From Nitrospirota bacterium (GTDB lineage: Bacteria > Nitrospirota > UBA9217): a stretch of DNA of 5,123 nucleotides. The position numbers were made by a program, and so were the translations under genes. The notes beneath the pieces were generated by a model that was not told the origin of the DNA, made no database searches, and was given only the letters and a program-made list of their open reading frames with translations. The stretch spans positions 1 through 5,123 of the forward strand of contig JAAXXJ010000235.1 of assembly GCA_013334545.1 (NCBI GenBank), read 5' to 3'. This document shows, piece by piece, positions 1-4,826 of this stretch; the stretch's first letter is position 1, and every line of letters starts with the position of its first letter.

Positions 1-1
1 C

Positions 2-30
2 TTGACTTTTCATTGTTGCTGTGTCAATAT
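2..30 (+). promoter_or_regulatory. Possible sigma-70 promoter for the tRNA transcript
   Basis: TTGACT at 2-7 matches the -35 consensus at five of six positions. Exactly 17 bases later comes CAATAT at 25-30, a weak -10 element with three of six matches. The spacing is ideal but the -10 is poor. Transcription from here would give a leader of about 90 bases before the tRNA, containing the stem-loop at 32-78. This is inferred from sequence only; the real promoter could be elsewhere between 80 and 125. Confidence 0.4.
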
Positions 31-31
31 G

Positions 32-78
32 GCGCTCGCTCCATCGATGTTCGATCGCCTGAATCCGGGAGTGAGCGC
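32..78 (+). other. Strong stem-loop upstream of the tRNA
   Basis: Bases 32-42 (GCGCTCGCTCC) pair with 68-78 (GGAGTGAGCGC) over 11 consecutive pairs, ten Watson-Crick and one G-U at 38/72. Inside the loop, ATCGA (43-47) pairs with TCGAT (51-55) to make a second small hairpin. No T-run follows, so it is not a standard intrinsic terminator. It could be a processed 5' leader of the tRNA precursor, the end of an upstream transcript, or a small structured RNA. Function unknown. Confidence 0.5.
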
Positions 79-129
79 ATTCCCCATAGCTTGCGACGGG
101 GAGCTTCAATGACGTACGGTGGTAAAGCA

Positions 130-205
130 GGGCCCATAGCTCAGCTGGTAGAGCTACCGGCTCATAACCGGTTGGTCCCAGGTTCGAGTCCTGGTGGGCC
201 CACCA
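130..205 (+). tRNA. tRNA with anticodon CAT (tRNA-Met, possibly tRNA-Ile2)
   Basis: A complete 76-base cloverleaf is visible. The acceptor stem GGGCCCA (130-136) pairs with TGGGCCC (195-201). The D stem is GCTC/GAGC (139-142/151-154). The anticodon stem ACCGG/CCGGT (156-160/168-172) encloses the loop with anticodon CAT at 163-165. The variable loop is TGGTC. The T stem CCAGG/CCTGG (178-182/190-194) carries the loop TTCGAGT. Discriminator A202 and CCA at 203-205 are encoded. The first acceptor pair G-C is intact, unlike the mismatched first pair typical of bacterial initiator tRNA, so this is an elongator type. A CAT anticodon can also belong to tRNA-Ile2, where TilS converts C34 to lysidine; sequence alone does not settle methionine versus isoleucine. 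Confidence 0.96.
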
Positions 206-213
206 ACTCATGA

Positions 214-235
214 AGTACGGAGTACGGAGTGCAGA
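214..235 (+). repeat. Short heptamer tandem array after the tRNA
   Basis: Directly after the tRNA, three 7-base units stand head to tail: GTACGGA (215-221), GTACGGA (222-228) and GTGCAGA (229-235), with the preceding A at 214 in phase. The first two are identical. It lies between the tRNA 3' end and its terminator, so it would be transcribed in the trailer. It resembles in style, though not exactly in sequence, the GTAGACA-type array at 1478-1512. Confidence 0.6.
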
Positions 236-274
236 ACGCGGACAACACAACGGAAACGATATGAGCAGATGAAC

Positions 275-302
275 AATGCGCCGATAGGCGCATTTTCTTT
301 TT
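275..302 (+). terminator. Intrinsic terminator of the tRNA
   Basis: AATGCGCC (275-282), a GATA loop and GGCGCATT (287-294) make a perfect 8-bp stem, followed by the T-rich tract TTCTTTTT (295-302). This is a textbook Rho-independent terminator. It ends right at the ribosome binding site of the zinc-ribbon gene, so that gene must depend on readthrough or on a promoter between the tRNA and the hairpin. Confidence 0.85.
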
Positions 303-315
303 GGAGAGGCCCCTC

Positions 316-1038
316 ATGGAAGAACAATTGAACCTTCTGATCCAGCTGCAAGACATCGACAGAGCGATCCGCTCACGCCAGGAAGAAAAGAAAAAGCTGC
401 CCGTGATGCTCACCGAGCTCGAAGGGAAGAGTGAAGCGAACAAGGCCGAGCTCGACCGGGTCCGTGAGGCCCTCGAGGCCGCCCAGAAGGGGAAACGCGA
501 CCGCGACCGCGATCTCGAAGAGGGCGGGCAGAAGGTCGAGAAGCTGAAGTCCCGGACGCCGGACATCAAGACGAACAAGGAATACACGGCACTGCTCAAG
601 GAGATCGAGACCGTGGAGCAGGAGAACAAGGCGATCGAGGACGATATCCTTAAGCTCATGGAGAAGATCGACGCTGCAGCCGGGGAGATCAGGAATGCCG
701 AGTCCCGGTCCGCGGAGGAGGCTGCTGCTATCGCTACAGAGCGGAAGCAGCTCGAGGAGAACATGGCAAAGCTTGATGCGGAGCTGGCAACCATCGAGCG
801 CGAGCGCAACGAACTGGCTGCGCGCGTTGACGCGCCGCTGCTGGCCAGGTATCAGAAGCGGTATGGCTCGCTTGCGGGCAAGGTCGTGGTGGAGGCCCGG
901 GGCGAGTCCTGCACCGGCTGCTTCATGAGCATTCCGCCCCAGCTGTTCGTGAACGTCAAGAAAAACACGGAAATCATTACCTGCCCCCATTGCTCCCGGA
1001 TCCTCTATTATAAGGAAACGCTCACGCCGCGCACCTAA
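316..1038 (+). CDS. C4-type zinc-ribbon coiled-coil protein (zf-RING_7 / CdsZ-FlgZ-like family)
   Basis: The 240-residue product has two parts. Residues about 10-180 are a long, highly charged coiled coil rich in E, K, R and A, containing the family-typical stretch TNKEYTALLKEIE near residues 85-100. The C-terminal part is a zinc ribbon with C199-T-G-C202 and C223-P-H-C226, four cysteines set to bind one zinc ion. This architecture is that of PF02591, whose studied members include Helicobacter HP0958/FlgZ (RpoN chaperone and flaA mRNA binding) and chlamydial CdsZ (type III secretion). In most bacteria the role is unknown, and no flagellar or secretion genes are in view. ATG316 is chosen because GGAGAGG at 303-309 sits six bases upstream; an in-frame TTG at 301 would put that site inside the gene. 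It probably forms an operon with the RNase HI gene 41 bases downstream. A nucleic-acid-linked role is plausible only by neighbourhood. Confidence 0.92.
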   Translation: MEEQLNLLIQLQDIDRAIRSRQEEKKKLPVMLTELEGKSEANKAELDRVREALEAAQKGKRDRDRDLEEGGQKVEKLKSRTPDIKTNKEYTALLKEIETVEQENKAIEDDILKLMEKIDAAAGEIRNAESRSAEEAAAIATERKQLEENMAKLDAELATIERERNELAARVDAPLLARYQKRYGSLAGKVVVEARGESCTGCFMSIPPQLFVNVKKNTEIITCPHCSRILYYKETLTPRT

Positions 1039-1044
1039 GGTGCG

Positions 1045-1076
1045 GCCAGCTTGCCAGCCGGCAAGCCTGCAAGCCT
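1045..1076 (+). repeat. Four-unit octamer tandem array filling a gene spacer
   Basis: The 41-base gap between the zinc-ribbon and RNase HI genes is mostly four consecutive 8-base units: GCCAGCTT (1045-1052), GCCAGCCG (1053-1060), GCAAGCCT (1061-1068) and GCAAGCCT (1069-1076). The last two are identical. The array also contains the hairpin CTTGCC-AGCC-GGCAAG (1050-1065). It ends three bases before the RNase HI ATG and occupies the place where a ribosome binding site would be expected. Confidence 0.7.
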
Positions 1077-1079
1077 GTC

Positions 1080-1481
1080 ATGGAACTGACCATCTATACC
1101 GACGGCGCATCGCGGAACAACCCCGGAGAATCGGGCGCCGGCATCTACATCCTGCGGGACGGCGAACCCTTCGAGCAGATCGCGCGGTACCTCGGGACGA
1201 CGACCAACAACATCGCCGAATACACCGCTGCGATCATCGGCCTGGAGCATGCCGCGAAGGTCGGCGCCAAGAAGGTGAGGCTCTTCGCCGACTCAGAGCT
1301 CATGGTCAAACAGATCAACGGCCTGTACAAAGTGAAGAACGAGGGGCTCAAGCCGCTGCATACCAGGGTCAAAGGGCTTATTGCCTTGATCGGCAGCGTC
1401 GAGGTACAATACATACCGAGGGAGAAGAACAAGGAAGCCGACGCCCTGGCGAACAGGGCGATTGATGAGAAGATGAAGTAG
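1080..1481 (+). CDS. RNase HI family protein (RVT_3-type ribonuclease H)
   Basis: The 133-residue product is a single RNase H fold. It opens with the beta-strand motif IYTDGASRNNPG carrying D8, followed by E47 in TNNIAEYTA, D71 in LFADSELMVKQ and D121 in KEADALANRA. These four acidic residues are the expected two-metal catalytic set that cuts the RNA strand of RNA:DNA hybrids. The length and the NIAEY / REKNKEADALAN motifs fit the short RVT_3 (PF13456) bacterial branch rather than the classic longer RnhA, so no symbol is given. It acts in the cytoplasm, in R-loop or Okazaki primer removal. ATG1080 is the only sensible start because D8 lies close behind it. No Shine-Dalgarno is visible, the upstream bases being the octamer array, so translation may be coupled to the zinc-ribbon gene. 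The TAG stop overlaps the first unit of the following heptamer array. Confidence 0.93.
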   Translation: MELTIYTDGASRNNPGESGAGIYILRDGEPFEQIARYLGTTTNNIAEYTAAIIGLEHAAKVGAKKVRLFADSELMVKQINGLYKVKNEGLKPLHTRVKGLIALIGSVEVQYIPREKNKEADALANRAIDEKMK

Positions 1482-1579
1482 ACAGTAGATAGAAGACAGC
1501 AGGTGGTAGATAGGAAACGGGGACGATTGCTTCGGGAAGTTGCTGTGCCCCGTCTACGGTATGCTATCTACCGTCTACC
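1478..1579 (+). repeat. Facing pair of degenerate heptamer arrays (inverted repeat)
   Basis: The left half has five 7-base units: GTAGACA (1478-1484), GTAGATA, GAAGACA, GCAGGTG and GTAGATA (1506-1512). The right half, read on the other strand from 1579 leftward, gives GGTAGAC, GGTAGAT, AGCATAC and CGTAGAC, the same unit inverted. As a result 1478-1492 pairs with 1564-1578 at 14 of 15 positions, and 1505-1513 alternatively pairs perfectly with 1564-1572. In the centre, ACGGGG (1517-1522) pairs with CCCCGT (1548-1553). A T-rich tract (1583-1596) follows, so the structure may double as the terminator of the zinc-ribbon/RNase HI transcript. It begins inside the RNase HI stop codon. Confidence 0.65.
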
Positions 1580-1595
1580 GCATTTTTTGTTCTTT

Positions 1596-1601
1596 TACAA
1601 T
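1596..1601 (+). promoter_or_regulatory. rnpB: Possible -10 element for rnpB
   Basis: TACAAT at 1596-1601 matches the -10 consensus at five of six positions. It lies just ahead of the predicted first stem of RNase P RNA, which would put the start near 1606-1608. No good -35 is seen 17 bases upstream, where the end of the heptamer array (GTCTAC, 1573-1578) sits. Inferred from position and sequence only. Confidence 0.4.
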
Positions 1602-1602
1602 T

Positions 1603-1969
1603 CAGAGCGGGTGAGGTGATCGCTCCCCGGAAACGGGGGGAGGAAAGTCCGAGCTCCGCAGGGCAAGGCGGTCCCGAAACGGGACAGGGGGCGACCCCAT
1701 GGAAAGTGCCACAGAAAAGAAGACCGCCCGCAAGGGCAAGGGTGAAACGGTGGGGTAAGAGCCCACCAGATTCCCGGGCGACCGGGAGTGCTTGGCAAAC
1801 CCCGCCTGGAGCAAGATCACATAGGGAAGCGCTTCCCGCAAGGGAATAAGGACGGCCCGTTCGAGACTTCCGGGTAGATCGCTCGAGCCGTTGAGCAATC
1901 AACGGCCCAGATAAATGCTCACCGCCCCGGGAAACCGGGGACACAGAACTCGGCTTACGGCCCGCTCTG
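1603..1969 (+). ncRNA. rnpB: RNase P RNA, bacterial type A
   Basis: This is the catalytic RNA of RNase P, which with the RnpA protein removes 5' leaders from tRNA precursors. The universal cores are present: GAGGAAAGTCC (1640-1650) near the 5' end, the CACAGAAAA and GGTAAGAGCCCACC regions in the middle, GATAAATG near 1911, and ACAGAACTCGGCTTA (1943-1957), which closes helix P4. The terminal helix P1 is CAGAGCGGG (1603-1611) with CCCGCTCTG (1961-1969). Several hairpins end in GNRA loops (GAAA and GCAA). The length of about 367 bases is normal for type A. A T-rich tract (1971-1978) follows P1 and probably ends transcription. Open reading frames across this span on either strand are incidental. 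Exact ends are uncertain by a few bases. Confidence 0.96.
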
Positions 1970-2063
1970 ATCTTTTTCTCCTACGGCAATGTTTAAAGGG
2001 CGACGACATCGCACGCCTAACAGGCGCTTTCTGAGGCAAAGGGTTCTATGCGACATTGGCCCA

Positions 2064-2079
2064 GGGGGAGCCTTCCCCC
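2064..2079 (+). other. Small GC-rich hairpin in the leader of the duplicated-domain gene
   Basis: GGGGGA (2064-2069), loop GCCT, and TCCCCC (2074-2079) make a 6-bp stem about 15 bases before the GAGGAG ribosome binding site of the next gene. No T-run follows, so it is not an intrinsic terminator. It may be part of a longer leader structure, but I could not match the 1979-2106 region to a known riboswitch. Confidence 0.35.
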
Positions 2080-2106
2080 GTATTGTAAATACCGAGGAGC
2101 GATTGC

Positions 2107-2508
2107 ATGCAGAACAAGATCGTGATACGCTACCAGGAGGGCCGGGTCCTGAAGGGGGTCAGTGTAGATTTCATGCCCAACAAGGACCTCTTTCACCTCG
2201 TGCCGCTCGACACCCCTCCAGATGCCAAACCGCAGGATATCCATGCGCACGATCTGAAGGCGGTCTTCTTCGTGAAGGATTACACCGGGAACGCGCGGTA
2301 TCAGGACAGGAAAGAGTTCCTTCCCGACAAGCCTTCCACAGGCCGGAAGATCAAGGTGGTGTTCAAGGATGGGGAACTGCTGGTGGGTACGACCCAGGGC
2401 TACCAGCCCGGCAGGCCGGGATTCTTCGTTTTCCCCGCTGATGCACAGTCCAACAATGACCGTTGCTATGTGATTGCGGCAGCAGCGAAGGAAGTCTCGT
2501 TCATGTGA
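2107..2508 (+). CDS. Conserved protein of unknown function with internal domain duplication
   Basis: A 133-residue soluble protein with no signal peptide, membrane segment or cysteine pair. It resembles an uncharacterised family I associate with Geobacter-like and Nitrospirota genomes (possibly the one named DUF6982; not verified). It is two copies of one small, probably beta-rich domain. Residues 4-33 align without gaps to residues 81-110 at an offset of 77: K4/K81, I5/I82, G12/G89, L15/L92, G17/G94, P24/P101, F29/F106, P33/P110. The register continues at K51/K128, V53/V130 and F55/F132. The conserved stretch DLKAVFFVKDY (49-59) ends the first copy; a charged linker (60-80) joins them. GAGGAG at 2094-2099, seven bases upstream, fixes ATG2107. 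It lies 137 bases after rnpB and is probably transcribed separately. Biochemical function cannot be assigned. Confidence 0.85.
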   Translation: MQNKIVIRYQEGRVLKGVSVDFMPNKDLFHLVPLDTPPDAKPQDIHAHDLKAVFFVKDYTGNARYQDRKEFLPDKPSTGRKIKVVFKDGELLVGTTQGYQPGRPGFFVFPADAQSNNDRCYVIAAAAKEVSFM

Positions 2509-2602
2509 CTGCCGCGATCGCGACTGCCGCGCGATGGTTCGGAAGCGGCGCCGCTGAGCGGTTTCCATGCGTGCTACTGACCGCGACCTTCCTTTCGACA
2601 TC

Positions 2603-2686
2603 TCATTGCGCATATATCTCGAGGTCCTCCGGGGTGTCGGTACCGGGAAGGAATTCGATTCTGTACAAAGCGTATTCGAGATCCAT
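2603..2686 (-). other. Short minus-strand open frame, possible small protein or gene remnant
   Basis: The gap between the duplicated-domain gene and the hydrolase (2509-2736) holds no clear gene. On the minus strand an ATG at 2686 opens a 27-residue frame ending at TGA (2605-2603), including the stretch YALYRIEFLPGTDTPEDLEI. The frame is open further upstream to about 2733. The composition looks protein-like, but there is no ribosome binding site and the length is too small to judge. It may be chance, a small protein, or the tail of a lost gene. The + strand frame across the same bases looks less protein-like. Confidence 0.2.
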
Positions 2687-2736
2687 CGGTTCTGCGAATT
2701 TCGGTCTGAAGGTGTTCGATATACCGTAAGGTGCTT

Positions 2737-3555
2737 ATGGTGAGCTGCCTCGTCTGCCGATCCCTGCTCGTCGTAATCCTTCTGCTTGTTTCCGGTTGTG
2801 ATCTCCAGGATACAATGCTCTACTATCCGAGCTCATACAAACCTTCTCCCGCGGCGATGGCTTCACAGCATCTCCAGTTTTGGCCATCCGAAGCCGGCGA
2901 CTACCGGGGCTTCGTCAGCACCGTGCCGCAAGGTCGTGCAAGGGGCACGATCATCGTATTCCATGGGAACGCAGGTGCCGCGTCCGACCGGGACTACTAT
3001 GCGCAGGAACTGACCCCGCTGGGGTATCGCGTCCTGCTGGCCGAGTATCCTGGCTATGGCGGACGAGAGGGAAAACTGGGAGAAGCATCATTTGTAAACG
3101 ACGCGAGGACGACCGTGCGCCTGGCGTTCGAACAGTTCGGAAAGCCGGTCTTCCTGCTCGGAGAATCCCTTGGATGCGGCGTGGTTGCAGCAGTGGCCAA
3201 GGAGACGCCTGTTCAGATCGACGGCATCATCCTGTTCACGCCGTGGGACACCCTGCTGGCGGTGGCAAAGGGAACGTTTCCCTGGCTGCCGATCGCGTGG
3301 TTCTTGAAGGACACCTATGACAGCATCGGAAACCTGCGGTCCTTCCGGGGGCCGGTCGCGGTCATCGGCGCTGAACGGGACGAGGTGATCCCGGTGCGGC
3401 ATGCCGAGGAGCTTTATCGCTCGCTGCCGGGAAATAAGAAGCTGTGGTTGATCAAAGGGGCCGGCCATAATGATTGGCAGAGCCGGATCGAGCCATCCTG
3501 GTGGCGGGAGATCATGGAGTTCGTGGGGGATGGAAACAGGACAGTGCCGAGATGA
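2737..3555 (+). CDS. Lipoprotein alpha/beta hydrolase, BEM46/YfhR (ABHD13)-like
   Basis: The 272-residue product is a serine hydrolase of unknown substrate. Residues 1-20 are a lipoprotein signal peptide: a hydrophobic run (LLVVILLLVSG) ending in the lipobox V18-S-G-C21, so Cys21 would be lipidated. Asp22 follows, the residue that retains lipoproteins in the inner membrane in E. coli. The fold has the FHGNAG oxyanion strand (H76), the nucleophile elbow G-E-S144-L-G, acid D215 in GAERDEVIP and base H244 in GAGHNDW. The PWLPIAWFLKDTYDS segment is typical of the BEM46/YfhR branch, and length is normal. Start choice is open: GTG2731, ATG2737 and GTG2740 are in frame. AAGG at 2728-2731 lies five bases before ATG2737, which I prefer. 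The gene stands alone, about 228 bases after the previous gene, and ends 173 bases before the SIR2-like gene. Esterase, thioesterase or peptidase activity are all possible. Confidence 0.9.
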   Translation: MVSCLVCRSLLVVILLLVSGCDLQDTMLYYPSSYKPSPAAMASQHLQFWPSEAGDYRGFVSTVPQGRARGTIIVFHGNAGAASDRDYYAQELTPLGYRVLLAEYPGYGGREGKLGEASFVNDARTTVRLAFEQFGKPVFLLGESLGCGVVAAVAKETPVQIDGIILFTPWDTLLAVAKGTFPWLPIAWFLKDTYDSIGNLRSFRGPVAVIGAERDEVIPVRHAEELYRSLPGNKKLWLIKGAGHNDWQSRIEPSWWREIMEFVGDGNRTVPR

Positions 3556-3586
3556 GCGCGCGCGCTGCTGTCCGAAGCAGTGGTCT

Positions 3587-3621
3587 TGCCGATGGGACGC
3601 AAACGGTGCGCACCATCGGCA
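3587..3621 (+). other. Hairpin downstream of the hydrolase gene
   Basis: TGCCGATGG (3587-3595) and CCATCGGCA (3613-3621) are perfect inverted repeats of nine bases around a 17-base loop in which CGC and GCG can also pair. No T-run follows, so it is not a classic intrinsic terminator; it could stabilise the hydrolase mRNA 3' end or help termination in both directions. It sits just before the composition change near 3650. Confidence 0.45.
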
Positions 3622-3660
3622 TGATGAACACGTCTTCCCCTCCCTGATGCCATTTCCACC

Positions 3661-3689
3661 TTGATTTTTCATCCCGCCTGTACTATCGT
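3661..3689 (+). promoter_or_regulatory. Possible promoter of the SIR2-like gene
   Basis: TTGATT (3661-3666), a 17-base spacer and TATCGT (3684-3689) match the sigma-70 hexamers at four of six positions each, in an AT-rich stretch 40-68 bases before ATG3729. A ribosome binding site AGGAG (3716-3720) follows, eight bases before the ATG. Alternative -10 choices such as TAAATT (3690-3695) exist, so the call is weak. Confidence 0.3.
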
Positions 3690-3728
3690 TAAATTATCAC
3701 CGTATTTTGATTTACAGGAGAAGGCAAC

Positions 3729-4780
3729 ATGGCCTTATTTGTGTTTGGAGCTGGGGCGACGCGTGGATGCAGTTTTGTGAATCCTCGCCAGTTCCCGTGT
3801 AGTCCACCGCTTGATCGTGATTTCTTTACGCAACTGCAACGAGTAACGAACCCCAAGCACAGTGAACTCGTGAATAATGTAATGAAGGATGTTGTCGATC
3901 TCTTCGGGCCAAATTTTGATGCTACGATGGAAAATGTATTTACAACGCTTGAGCATACAATACGGATGTTGAAGACGACAGGAGAGTATCGTGATTTTAA
4001 AGCAAGTGAGTTGTCGAAAAAAGAGATCGATTAAAACAGGCGATCGCAGTAGTCTTGGAAGAATCTCTCGCGAAGAAGCGCGAGGGGACGTCGAGTTTAG
4101 AGCCGAAGTCTTGTGACTTTCATAAAAAGTTTGTAGCGAACATTTTGCGGCCCGGCGATACGATAATAACGTTCAATTACGATTGTGTTCTGGATTATAG
4201 TCTCCAGATGTGGGGTAGCAACAAGTGGAATGCGCATTATGGCTACGGATTTAATCTCGGCCCCGGTGGTAAATATGTTGCGGGGCATGATTTTTGGCAA
4301 CCGAAAGTGCCTTCGCCAAAGCCGGAAACCGTGATGCTATATAAGCTGCACGGATCACTTCATTTTGTTATAACTGGTGATGATGATTCACCTCACGTCA
4401 AATTGAAGCAGCGGCCATACACCAAACAGGCTGGTGGTGGCTTAAAATTTACAATAATTCCACCTGAGTGGCACAAGGAATTCGATAAGGGTGCATTTAG
4501 TACCTTATGGGCTAAGGCAAGTGAAGCGATCAACCGAGCAGAATATATAGTCTTTGTAGGTTACTCCCTTCCTTCTACAGACCTGCATTCTACGGACTTA
4601 TTCCGGACAAGCGTTCGCAAAACTGAGTTGAAGTCGCTTGTTGTGGTCAACCCAGATCGTGAAGCCAGAAAGCGAACAGGAACAGTTCTTTAGCGGGGCC
4701 TTTCCAATAATACTCGTGTGCTATCATTCGATTACTTCACGGAGTTTCTTGCAGCAGGTCGTGGAATGTGGGAAGTCTAG
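3729..4780 (+). pseudogene. SIR2-like (SIR2_2) NADase-family gene, broken by a frameshift and an in-frame TAG
   Basis: An intact copy would be a 350-residue SIR2-family protein; such domains hydrolyse NAD+ in several phage-defence systems. The first frame (3729-4034) has the nucleotide-binding start VFGAGATRG (G7-A-G9). It then hits TAA at 4032. Adding one A to the six-A tract at 4017-4022 joins it to the frame continuing past 4055 and restores ELSKKRDRLKQAIAVVLEE. In restored numbering the rest has FNYD (N150, D152), the LHGS motif with probable catalytic H208, the VGYSLP strand (G278) and NPD (308-310). Codon 322 is TAG (4691-4693). The same frame then runs on as RGLSNNTRVLSFDYFTEFLA, a proper end for this family, to TAG at 4778, so CAG to TAG is the likely change. 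As it stands only the first 101 residues would be made, lacking the active site. AGGAG at 3716 supports ATG3729. AT-rich composition suggests transfer. Confidence 0.85.
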
Positions 4781-4826
4781 CGGTACATTTGAGCTAAGAG
4801 GGCTGGCGCGGAGATCGCGCGTAACT

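Noticed and set aside
162..990. Long minus-strand open frames across the zinc-ribbon gene
   Set aside because: They mirror a high-GC, charged coiled-coil gene; the serine- and leucine-rich products lack any motif, one overlaps the tRNA, and the + strand gene has a ribosome binding site and a zinc ribbon.
1564..1944. Several open frames on both strands over the RNase P RNA
   Set aside because: The span is explained fully by rnpB cores and helix P1; the frames are incidental.
1989..2106. Possible c-di-GMP (GEMM) or other riboswitch before the duplicated-domain gene
   Set aside because: A GGCAAAGG stretch and hairpins caught the eye, but the order of conserved bases and the two-stem layout of GEMM could not be matched.
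2513..4047. HIP1-like GCGATCGC octamers (inside 2513-2522 and at 4040-4047)
   Set aside because: Only two copies in 5 kb, and the gene content does not look cyanobacterial; GCGATCGC is easily made by chance in GC-rich DNA.
4055..4693. Independent 212-residue gene starting at TTG4055
   Set aside because: No ribosome binding site; the protein starts in the middle of a SIR2 fold, and its missing N-terminus is encoded just upstream in the frame from ATG3729.
4691..4693. TAG read as pyrrolysine or by amber suppression
   Set aside because: The RNase HI gene and the end of the SIR2-like gene itself use TAG as stop, there is no sign of recoding machinery, and the gene also carries a frameshift.
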